In this document: positions 1 to 4,948 of the stretch, in pieces
Numbering within the stretch: the stretch's first letter is position 1
How the letters are laid out: each line of letters begins with the position of its first letter
Assembly (NCBI GenBank): GCA_030617125.1
Contig: JAUWWA010000176.1
Coordinates: 1 to 5,149, forward strand
Direction: 5' to 3'
DNA length: 5,149 nucleotides
Origin: Pirellulales bacterium
GTDB lineage: Bacteria; Planctomycetota; Planctomycetia; Pirellulales; Thermoguttaceae
Program-made: the position numbers and the translations under genes
The notes under the pieces: generated by a model
Databases searched by the model: none
What the model was told of the DNA's origin: nothing
The model's input: the letters and a program-made list of their open reading frames with translations, nothing else

Positions 1-53
1 TAGCGTTTATCCTTGCGAAGCAGTTCGGCGATGGGATGGGAAGGGTCGAGCAT
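1..53 (-). CDS. 5' end of a TIGR04138/Minf_1886-like protein (partial)
   Basis: Only the first 17 codons are present, starting at ATG 53-51 and running off the left edge: MLDPSHPIAELLRKDKR, then a partial codon beginning TA. A short acidic/proline start followed by 'HPIAELLRKDKRY' resembles the N-terminus of the small uncharacterised TIGR04138 (Minf_1886) proteins of Planctomycetes and Verrucomicrobia, as I recall them. The function of that family is unknown. The gene is co-directional with the PSP1 gene, whose stop lies 20 bp upstream, so the two are probably cotranscribed. No Shine-Dalgarno sequence is visible; the leader is the pyrimidine-rich strand of the 7-bp repeats. Too little sequence is available for a firm family call. 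Confidence 0.5.
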   Translation of the reverse strand, partial: MLDPSHPIAELLRKDKR

Positions 54-59
54 GGGGGA

Positions 60-101
60 TTAGAGATTAGGGATTAGGGATTGGAGATTGGAGATTGGAG
101 A
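60..101. repeat. Six tandem 7-bp repeats (TTRGRGA)
   Basis: Six consecutive heptamers on the plus strand: TTAGAGA (60-66), TTAGGGA twice (67-80), then TTGGAGA three times (81-101). The units differ only at the third and fifth positions. The TAA stop of the PSP1 gene (76-74) lies inside the third unit. Units 4-6 therefore encode the last residues of that protein, while units 1-3 form its stop and the leader of the next gene. One more exact TTAGGGA occurs at 923-929, just upstream of the PSP1 start. No function is apparent; strand-slippage expansion is the simplest origin. Confidence 0.85.
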
Positions 102-919
102 TTACGTACGGTGGGCGAGGCATCGGCAGCGTCGACCAGCACGCGGCGACGATCCTCGGTCAGCACGAGCAGTTGCTCGGCGAGGATCTCGCGGCCGACG
201 ACCTTGGCCGGGCCCTCAGGCGTGTCGACCGCGGAACCCAGCGGCGGCAGTTCCTTCTGGGTCTGTTCATACGCTTCGTACTCATAGCGCAGGCAACACT
301 TCAATCGCCCACAACGGCCGGAAATCTTCGTCGGGTCGAGCGTCGCCCTTTGGAGCTTGGCCATCTTCATGGAGACGGGCAGCATCTGAACCAGATGGCT
401 GTTGCAGCAAACCGCCTTGCCGCAATCGCCGAAATCGGCCAACAGTTTGGCCTCGTCGCGGACGCCGATTTGGCGCATTTCGATTCGGGTATGGAAGTCG
501 GCGGCCAGCGAGCGGACCAGTTCGCGGAAATCCACTCGGCTGTCGGCCAGGTAGTAGACCACGATCCGCTCACCACCGAAGATGTGCTCGACGTCGACCA
601 GTTGCATTTGCAGGCCGAGCGTGTCGATGTACTGCTGTCATGTTGCGATTATCTCAGGCACCCACTCCCTGATTCGCGACAGTTCGTTGGCGTCGTCGGG
701 CGTCATTTCGCGGACGATTTGGCCTTCGGCCGGATCCGCCAAGTGAGCGAGCGCACGCTCGGTGCTTTCGCAAAGGACTTCGCCGGCTTCGAGTCCGCGG
801 TCGGTCTGGGTGATGACCTTCATGCCGCGGCGGTATTCGCTTCCGCTACCGGCCGTGAAGACGCCCAGGAACCGCATCGCGCCGTACCGGACTATGTGCT
901 CGGCCATGTCAGTGCTCAT
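74..919 (-). pseudogene. ricT: PSP1-domain protein (RicT/YaaT-like), interrupted by an in-frame TGA
   Basis: Read through one TGA, this frame gives a 281-codon protein of normal PSP1/RicT length. Residues 1-93 are the N-terminal half ('RFLGVFTAG', 'RGLEAGEVLCE'). Residues 105-281 are the conserved half, with 'MQLVDVEHIFGGERIVVYYL', 'RVDFRELV', 'RIEMRQIGVRDEAKLL' and the cysteine clusters DCGKAVCC (C166, C171, C172) and GRCGRLKCC (C203, C208, C209). In Bacillus, RicT/YaaT joins RlmT partners RicA and RicF in an Fe-S complex that affects RNase Y-dependent RNA processing and development; the role in planctomycetes is unknown. The TGA at 640-638 falls in the linker between the halves, and the frame is the same on both sides. 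An internal ATG at 607 could start only the second half and has no Shine-Dalgarno sequence. This could be a nonsense mutation, a sequencing error or readthrough. ATG 919 is the longest start; ATG 907 is an alternative. Confidence 0.85.
638..640 (-). other. In-frame TGA splitting the PSP1 gene
   Basis: On the coding strand the codons read GAG ATA ATC GCA ACA TGA CAG CAG TAC ATC GAC, then on to ATG 607 eleven codons later in the same frame. The protein would be EIIAT-stop-QQYIDTLGLQ-MQLVDVEH. Homologues are continuous here, so a sense codon such as TGC, TGG or CGA, each one substitution away, is expected. TGA serves as the normal stop of the ABC ATPase gene in this window (3032-3030), so a general reassignment of TGA is unlikely. 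Confidence 0.9.
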
Positions 920-979
920 GGGTTAGGGAGCAGGGGTCGCGCAAAAACGAGTTCAGCAAGATTCGTAGGGCAGAACCCC

Positions 980-1008
980 AGTATATCGGCAAAGCGGTGG
1001 TGCTGAAA
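980..1008 (-). promoter_or_regulatory. Possible sigma70-type promoter for the PSP1 gene
   Basis: In the 93-bp gap between the DUF3299 stop and the PSP1 start, the minus strand carries TATACT (985-980, five of six matches to TATAAT). It is preceded at 17 bp by TTTCAG (1008-1003), which is a poor -35 box. Transcription would start about 55 bases before ATG 919. The -10 match is decent and the -35 match is weak, so this is only a candidate. If real, the PSP1 gene could be transcribed separately from the ABC operon upstream. Confidence 0.25.
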
Positions 1009-1012
1009 GGGC

Positions 1013-1681
1013 CTAGCGCACCTCGTCGGCGTCGATCTGGTAAAGCACACCCCCGAACGGTCGGGATGCTTGCTCCTGGTCGATCCGCAGCGTGCCGCCG
1101 AATCCGGCCATGTGGTTCTCGTAGTCGGTCATCAGGTCGCCGACGAGCTTGATCCGGATCACCTCAGTCGACTTCAGCGACCGGCTGCAGAAGTTACAGT
1201 GCTCGATGGTCGGAACCAGAATAAACTGCTTGATTCGGGTGTACTGCCGGCCGGGATACATGTAGCCGCGGATGAAGACCTTCTTGTCGTTGAGTTCCAG
1301 CACGGCGGGCGGGATCACCTCGCCGGATACGTCCGGGTCCGGCTGGAGGTCGTCGAACGAGATCAGCTTGTAGCCGTGGGGAACGTCTCTGTACTGTCCA
1401 TAAACGTAGCAGCCCGCGCCGACGGCCCACAGCCCCAGCGAGAGCAGCAGCCCGGCGACGGCGAACCCCCGGCCGGTGTACTCCTCGGGGGCGCGCCGGA
1501 TTTGCCGCAGCGCGAGCATCGCCAGGACAACACCCGCGACGGGCACCGGCCCCAGGAACGGTGTGAAGGCGGTCAGGATCGACAGCGCCCCGAAGACCGT
1601 GCTCACTACCGCCAACATATTCAGCGTGCGGTAGCGATGGAATTCTTCATGCGTTTGCGAGCCGTTTTCGTGGTCTTGCAT
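1013..1681 (-). CDS. Membrane-anchored DUF4190-DUF3299 protein
   Basis: 222 aa. A short hydrophilic N-terminus (1-19) is followed by hydrophobic segments at about 20-40, 44-60 and 72-96. The motif ALRQIRRAPEEYTGRGFAVAG (57-77) between them is typical of DUF4190 membrane domains. The rest (about 105-222) resembles DUF3299: 'LNDKKVFIRGYMYPGRQY' (130-147), 'IKQFILVPTIEHCNFCSR' (150-167) and 'IRIKLV' (175-180). C162 and C165 with H161 form an HCNFC motif that could bind metal. DUF3299 proteins have no known enzymatic role. As I recall, they occur beside zinc-regulated ABC systems in Vibrio and Pseudomonas. Here the gene follows an ABC ATPase and a His-rich permease, 47 bp after the permease stop, so it is probably a component of the same system. 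ATG 1681 has no clear Shine-Dalgarno sequence. The stop is TAG (1015-1013). Confidence 0.75.
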   Translation of the reverse strand: MQDHENGSQTHEEFHRYRTLNMLAVVSTVFGALSILTAFTPFLGPVPVAGVVLAMLALRQIRRAPEEYTGRGFAVAGLLLSLGLWAVGAGCYVYGQYRDVPHGYKLISFDDLQPDPDVSGEVIPPAVLELNDKKVFIRGYMYPGRQYTRIKQFILVPTIEHCNFCSRSLKSTEVIRIKLVGDLMTDYENHMAGFGGTLRIDQEQASRPFGGVLYQIDADEVR

Positions 1682-1728
1682 GGCAGGACGGATTTCTAAT
1701 CCATCTCGGTTTCAGTGTAGGACAGGCA

Positions 1729-3033
1729 TTACTGTGCCGCCGTGAGCGACTTGGCCACGTCGGTGCGATAGGCCGCCGCCGCCGGCAGGTATCCGACCAG
1801 CGTGGCCAGGACGATCAACCCGGGAATCAGCACCAATTCAACCCATTGGAAGTGCAGCGCAGAGACCATCACACCGGTCTGTTCGACGATCGTGGGACTC
1901 AGCGCGGCGATCAGCCCGTGGCCCAACACCACTCCCAACAGGCCGCCGCCGAGCGACAGCAGGATCGACTCCATGAGGATGATGGCCATCACGGTCGTAC
2001 GTCCGGCGCCCAGCGCCCGCATGACCGCGATCTCGTGCCGCCGATCGCTCATGGAATTGTAGATGCTCACCATGATGCCGATCCCCGCGACGACGACAAC
2101 AAGAACCGCCAACATAAGCAGCAGCAACTGCAGGTTGCCGACCACGTTCTGGAAGAAGTCGGCAATCACGCGGGTCGGCTGCACCGCCTGGGCAACTTGG
2201 CCTTCATTGATCACTTCGCGCAGTGACATCGCCAACTGCGGCCGATCCGCCCTGGTGCACACCAGGATCGCCGTGACTTCCTTGTGGATGTGGTCGTGGT
2301 GGTGATCGTCGGCGTCGTGTTCGTGAGTTTCGTCTCGGTGGTTTCCACCTTCGAGGAGTTGCTTGGCCGACGAGGCTTCCATCGCATGTGCCGGACACCG
2401 GAAGAACCCCTCCATGTTGATAAACAGGACATTGTCGTTCGGCGTGCCGGTGGGTTCGAGGATGCCCACGACTTCAAAGGGTACATCCTCGTGGTCGGCG
2501 TGGCCGTCGGGCGCGACGACGCCGGGTTGGAAGGTGCCGCCCAGCTTCAGACCGATCTTCCGCGCCGCGGTCGCGCCGGCCACGGCGGCGTAGAAGTTGT
2601 GCTGCTCGAAGTTGCTCCCCTCGGCGAAGGCGTATTCCCTTCCGTCGAGATACGTGAGCTTCTCGAACATTTCGGGCACAGTGGCCACGACCGGAGCGCC
2701 TTTGTAAGCATGGCCCATGCAAACGGGCACTGCCGCTTCGACTGCCGGCTCGAACCGGCCGACGATGAACTCCTCGTAGAAGTCATACGGGATGTTCTCG
2801 ATCGGTTGACCGAGGTAAAAGACGGTGTTCAGCACCAACTGTAACTGCCCGCCCTTGGCGCCGACAATCAAGTCGTAGCCCTGCGAACCGCGTTCGAACG
2901 ACTGGTGGACCACGCCGTGGATCACCAGCACGGCGACGACCAGCGCGATACCAAGGCCCATTGAAAAGGCCGTCAGCGCCGAACTGAGCGCTCGCTGGGC
3001 AATGCTTCGCCAGGCGACTTTCCACAAACTCAT
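1729..3033 (-). CDS. ABC transporter permease, FtsX/LolC/MacB type, with His-rich loop
   Basis: 434 aa. Topology fits the four-helix FtsX-like permeases: TM1 at about 19-42, a large extracytoplasmic domain (about 43-298), then TM2 (about 299-324), TM3 (about 348-375) and TM4 (about 398-421). The cytoplasmic sequence after TM2, 'SIYNSMSDRRHEIAVMRALGAG' (323-344), is the family's hallmark coupling region. The extracytoplasmic part begins with 'YDLIVGAKGGQLQLVLNTVFYLG', usual for this subgroup. It also holds a cluster of eight His and seven Asp/Glu between residues 232 and 250, plus an H178/H181 pair, suggesting metal binding. Start ATG 3033-3031 overlaps the ATPase stop (ATGA), so translation is probably coupled. 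The frame stays open further upstream, but that sequence is a shadow of the ATPase gene. The substrate is not shown by sequence; zinc, or an envelope molecule handled in response to zinc, is inferred. Confidence 0.88.
   Translation of the reverse strand: MSLWKVAWRSIAQRALSSALTAFSMGLGIALVVAVLVIHGVVHQSFERGSQGYDLIVGAKGGQLQLVLNTVFYLGQPIENIPYDFYEEFIVGRFEPAVEAAVPVCMGHAYKGAPVVATVPEMFEKLTYLDGREYAFAEGSNFEQHNFYAAVAGATAARKIGLKLGGTFQPGVVAPDGHADHEDVPFEVVGILEPTGTPNDNVLFINMEGFFRCPAHAMEASSAKQLLEGGNHRDETHEHDADDHHHDHIHKEVTAILVCTRADRPQLAMSLREVINEGQVAQAVQPTRVIADFFQNVVGNLQLLLLMLAVLVVVVAGIGIMVSIYNSMSDRRHEIAVMRALGAGRTTVMAIILMESILLSLGGGLLGVVLGHGLIAALSPTIVEQTGVMVSALHFQWVELVLIPGLIVLATLVGYLPAAAAYRTDVAKSLTAAQ
2284..2340 (-). 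other. His/Asp-rich metal-binding stretch in the permease
   Basis: These 19 codons encode permease residues 232-250, with His at 232, 237, 239, 244, 245, 246, 248 and 250 and acidic residues between them. They lie in the predicted extracytoplasmic domain, between the 'PAHAMEASSAKQLLEGG' segment and the strand 'VTAILVCTRAD'. The segment reads as an insertion loop. Such loops in zinc transporters and zinc chaperones bind metal loosely. Related permeases would show whether the loop is variable in length. Confidence 0.7.
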
Positions 3034-3701
3034 GCGACGGCCCCCGCTCGGTTGAACTGCTCCAGGTGGTCGATCCGCTCGAACTGCTCGGCCACTTCCG
3101 CCCCATGGGTGACGAGCACCAACGCGACGTTCTCCTCGCGGCAGGTCTCGCGGATCAGATCGAGCACCTGCTGCTGATGGCCGGCATCGACGTTGGCCGT
3201 CGGCTCGTCGGCCAGGAGGAGCTTCGGTCCGTTGGCCAGCGCCCGGGCGACCGCCACCCGCTGCTGCTCGCCGACCGAGAGCATCGCCGGCCGGTGGGTC
3301 ATGCGATGTTCCAGCCCCACTCGTTTGAGCAACTGCCTCGCCCGGGCCTTGTCGGCGCGGCCCCGGGCGAAACGCATCGCCAGAAGCACGTTCTCCAGCG
3401 CCGAGAAGCCGGACAAGAGATTGAACGTCTGGAAGACGTAGCCGATCCGTTGCGCGCGGAACCGATCGCACTCGGCCTCGGAGAAGAGCGTGATTTCCCA
3501 ATCGTCGATCCGCACTTTGCCGGCGTCCGCGCGGCTGATCCCGGCGATGACGTGCAGCAGCGTCGTCTTGCCGCACCCGCTGCGGCCGACCAGCACCGCC
3601 TGTTCGCCGGCGGCAACGTGGAATTCGGGAATGTCCAGGATCGGCAGTTCAGATCCGTCCGGCTGGGTAAACGATTTTCGGACGTCGGTAAGGTGTAGCA
3701 T
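3030..3701 (-). CDS. ABC transporter ATP-binding protein (LolD/MacB-type)
   Basis: 223 aa, normal length for a stand-alone LolD-like ATPase, which hydrolyses ATP on the cytoplasmic side to drive the partner permease. All motifs are present: Walker A GRSGCGKTT (39-47), Q-loop Q91 in 'GYVFQTFNLL', signature LSVGEQQR (141-148), Walker B LLLADEP with E166, D-loop NVD (170-172; LD-type is more usual) and switch H199 in 'VTHG'. 'NLLSGFSALENVLLAM' (94-109) is typical of the MacB/LolD/FtsE group. ATG 3701 lies 23 bp after the smpB stop. The stop TGA 3032-3030 overlaps the permease start. The gap upstream of ATG 3701 contains GAGGA and GGGA, of which only GGGA sits at usable distance. The pairing with an FtsX-like permease and a DUF3299 protein suggests an envelope or metal-related system. 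Confidence 0.92.
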   Translation of the reverse strand: MLHLTDVRKSFTQPDGSELPILDIPEFHVAAGEQAVLVGRSGCGKTTLLHVIAGISRADAGKVRIDDWEITLFSEAECDRFRAQRIGYVFQTFNLLSGFSALENVLLAMRFARGRADKARARQLLKRVGLEHRMTHRPAMLSVGEQQRVAVARALANGPKLLLADEPTANVDAGHQQQVLDLIRETCREENVALVLVTHGAEVAEQFERIDHLEQFNRAGAVA

Positions 3702-3724
3702 TACTTCAGTCCCAATTTCCTCAC

Positions 3725-4222
3725 CTATCGCTTGTACATTTGTCGGGCGATGTCGCGGCGGGCCTCGGCGGATTTCATGGCTTCGCGTTTGTCGTGGCGT
3801 TGACGTCCGCGGCAGATACCCATCAGGACCTTCGCCCGGCCGCGCTTGAAATACATCCTGAGTGGGACCAGGGTGAGACCCTGCTGGTAGGCTCGAAGGG
3901 CGAAACGTTTGATTTCACGGCGGTGCATCAGCAGCTTGCGTGGGCGGCGCGGGACGTGGTTGAAGCGGTTGGCCTCGTTGTACTCCGCGATATCACACCC
4001 AATGAGCCAGACCTCGCTGTCCTTGACCCGCCCGTACGCCTCGGCCAACGAAACCTTGCCGTCGCGCAGACTCTTCACCTCGCTGCCGACAAGCGCGATA
4101 CCGCATTCGAGCGTGTCGAGCACCGTATAGTTGTGGCGCGCCTTCCGGTTTTGGGCAATGACCCGTTCATTCGGGCCCGAGTCGGACCGCTTCTTGCCTT
4201 TGTTTCTCGACTTGGACGTGAT
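3725..4222 (-). CDS. smpB: SsrA-binding protein SmpB, probable ATC start
   Basis: SmpB binds tmRNA (SsrA) and delivers it to stalled ribosomes for trans-translation. The strongest matches are 'ARHNY' (28-32), 'TLECGIALVGSEVKSLRDGK', 'AYGRVKDSEVWLIGCDIAEY', 'RPRKLLMHRREI', 'GLTLVPLRMYFKRGRAKVLMGICRGRQRHDKRE' and the basic C-terminal tail ending 'RQMYKR' that occupies the mRNA channel. The first standard start in this frame is GTG 4123, which would remove the conserved 'VIAQNRKARHNYT' region. The frame continues upstream without stop to TAA 4240-4238 but has no ATG, GTG or TTG. Reading from ATC 4222 gives 'ITSKSRNKGKKRSDSGPNER...' and 165 aa, the usual SmpB length. GAGGG lies 4 bases upstream of that ATC. 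The stop is TAG 3727-3725, 23 bp before the ABC ATPase gene. Confidence 0.9.
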   Translation of the reverse strand: MTSKSRNKGKKRSDSGPNERVIAQNRKARHNYTVLDTLECGIALVGSEVKSLRDGKVSLAEAYGRVKDSEVWLIGCDIAEYNEANRFNHVPRRPRKLLMHRREIKRFALRAYQQGLTLVPLRMYFKRGRAKVLMGICRGRQRHDKREAMKSAEARRDIARQMYKR

Positions 4223-4231
4223 AGTGCCCTC
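4220..4231 (-). promoter_or_regulatory. Ribosome binding site and ATC start codon of smpB
   Basis: The coding strand reads GAGGG CACT ATC ACG TCC AAG. GAGGG is a good anti-Shine-Dalgarno match with 4 bases to the ATC, slightly short but usable. The following residues TSKSRNKGKK look like an authentic SmpB basic N-terminus, where one expects 'M-x-SK'. Start choice rests on the absence of any standard start between the upstream TAA (4240-4238) and GTG 4123. A TAATAT at 4240-4235 could be a -10 box, but there is no good -35. Confidence 0.6.
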
Positions 4232-4258
4232 GCAATATTACCTGGTTTGGCCGTTGTC

Positions 4259-4287
4259 GTTTAGCGGTCGGGCAACGCCCGACGTTT
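4259..4287 (+). repeat. REP-like palindrome, class A, left copy
   Basis: A 29-bp unit beginning GTTTAGCGG, with the fully paired core GTCGGGC-AAC-GCCCGAC (4267-4283). It is identical to the copy at 4916-4944, in the same orientation. It folds as AGCG/CGTT outer stem (one G-T wobble), one bulged G, a 6-bp inner stem TCGGGC/GCCCGA and a 3-base AAC loop. It overlaps the transposase stop codon by two bases and lies 36 bp upstream of the smpB start. There is no following T tract in either direction, so it is not a standard intrinsic terminator. Confidence 0.85.
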
Positions 4288-4864
4288 ACTCAAACGGCGT
4301 GACGAACTGCCAGCGCTGTGGTGGCTTGCCTTCCTTGGTCGGATTCTCCTCGACGTAGCAGGCCGCCCTCCGAATGGCGTGGTCGTTGTCCAAGTATACG
4401 TTCCAGCCCTTCCGCACCCACGGAGAAGGTCGGGCGGCCAGTCGTCCGAACGGATGTAAGCCGTCGCGATTTAGCTGCTTGGTTGCCTCACCCTTGAGTT
4501 GGCCGACGACATGCTCGATGTTGTATCGGCTTCGGGCAATCACCGCGTGGACGTGCTCCGGCAGGATCGAACATGCGTAGAAGACGTAGCCAGAACGCTT
4601 CATGGCGTTGTGGAACCCGGCGGAGATGGACAACGCTTGACGTCCGGAGAACGAAACCGGCTCGTATTTCAGCGCCTGCTTGGCCTGTTGTCGCAGGTGA
4701 TTATCATGTGGTGTTCGTGCCAGCGAGTGGCGCTCGTCAGTCTTAGTTGCCCTGCCGAAGCGCAGCAACTCCCAACTGCGGATGTAGTCGGACCACGACC
4801 CGCGCGGGTCGTTCGGCAGCCAGAAGCCATAGGCGGTGAAGATGGCGTGGTAGGCAATGACCAT
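4286..4864 (-). CDS. REP-associated tyrosine transposase (RAYT), HUH/Y1 family
   Basis: 192 aa from ATG 4864, which is preceded by AGAGGG with 6 bases between. The HUH motif is 'PEHVHAV' (102-108; H104, H106) and the likely catalytic tyrosine is Y170 in 'ACYVEENPTKEGK', matching the Y-x-x-x-NP pattern of RAYTs. The N-terminus 'YHAIFTAYGFWLPNDPRGSW' (5-24) is typical of a RAYT subgroup, and 'YVFYACSILPEHVHAV' is the standard strand before the HUH. These enzymes nick single-stranded DNA at REP hairpins through a 5'-phosphotyrosine, and are usually single-copy relatives of IS200/IS605 TnpA. ATG 4900 would add 12 residues. An upstream TTG (4984) inside the repeat array is an unlikely start. All catalytic residues are present, so the protein may be active. 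The presence of matching palindromes on both sides supports the call strongly. Confidence 0.88.
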   Translation of the reverse strand: MVIAYHAIFTAYGFWLPNDPRGSWSDYIRSWELLRFGRATKTDERHSLARTPHDNHLRQQAKQALKYEPVSFSGRQALSISAGFHNAMKRSGYVFYACSILPEHVHAVIARSRYNIEHVVGQLKGEATKQLNRDGLHPFGRLAARPSPWVRKGWNVYLDNDHAIRRAACYVEENPTKEGKPPQRWQFVTPFE

Positions 4865-4915
4865 CGCAAACCCTCTATTGGTCGCCCGTTCAACTGTCAT
4901 TCGCTTATTTAGCTT

Positions 4916-4944
4916 GTTTAGCGGTCGGGCAACGCCCGACGTTT
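4916..4944 (+). repeat. REP-like palindrome, class A, right copy
   Basis: Exact copy of the 29-bp unit at 4259-4287, same orientation, upstream of the transposase start. Folding: A4920-G4923 pair with C4940-T4943, G4924 is bulged, 4925-4930 pair with 4934-4939, and the loop is AAC at 4931-4933. It abuts the class B tandem array, whose units point the opposite way, giving a head-to-head arrangement like BIMEs of enterobacteria. Confidence 0.85.
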
Positions 4945-4948
4945 CGGC

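Larger units (their letters stand above)
4259..4944 (-). mobile_element. RAYT gene with flanking 29-bp direct REP repeats
   Basis: A transposase gene is bracketed by two identical 29-bp palindromic units in direct orientation, 657 bp apart start to start. Identity ends exactly at the unit borders on both sides. This is the arrangement expected of REP-associated tyrosine transposases, which cut and join single-stranded REP hairpins. Whether the whole segment moves as a unit, or the gene is resident and only REPs are dispersed, cannot be told here. The location just upstream of smpB is compatible with an insertion into that intergenic region. Confidence 0.65.

Noticed and set aside
60..101. Telomere-like repeat (TTAGGGA resembles eukaryotic telomere units).
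   Set aside because: Only two of six units match that form, the array is 42 bp, and it lies between two bacterial genes on the same strand.
600..640. Selenocysteine insertion at the PSP1 TGA.
   Set aside because: The position lies in a linker with no known redox role. I see only a weak GCAG/CTGC pairing downstream and no convincing SECIS-like hairpin. A mutation or sequence error is simpler.
95..1006. Long open frame of 303 codons on the plus strand.
   Set aside because: It lies antisense to the PSP1 gene, its product has no recognisable motif, and it begins in the 7-bp repeats. Long antisense frames are common in GC-rich coding DNA. The opposite strand holds clear PSP1 motifs.
1690..1702. 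Small hairpin GGATT-TCT-AATCC between the permease and DUF3299 genes.
   Set aside because: A 5-bp AT-containing stem without a T tract is too weak to call a terminator or regulatory element.
3034..3576. Upstream extension of the permease reading frame (615 codons in total).
   Set aside because: This part overlaps the ABC ATPase gene in another frame and is arginine/proline-rich shadow sequence. The permease's natural start is ATG 3033, overlapping the ATPase stop.
4121..4123. GTG as the smpB start.
   Set aside because: It would delete the conserved 'NRKARHNYT' region and leave 132 aa. The GTG encodes an internal valine of the conserved core and has no Shine-Dalgarno sequence before it.
4267..4283. 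Intrinsic terminator after the transposase gene.
   Set aside because: The stem is strong, but no run of T follows on either strand, and the same sequence occurs upstream of the gene as well. It is a REP unit, although it might still slow RNA decay.
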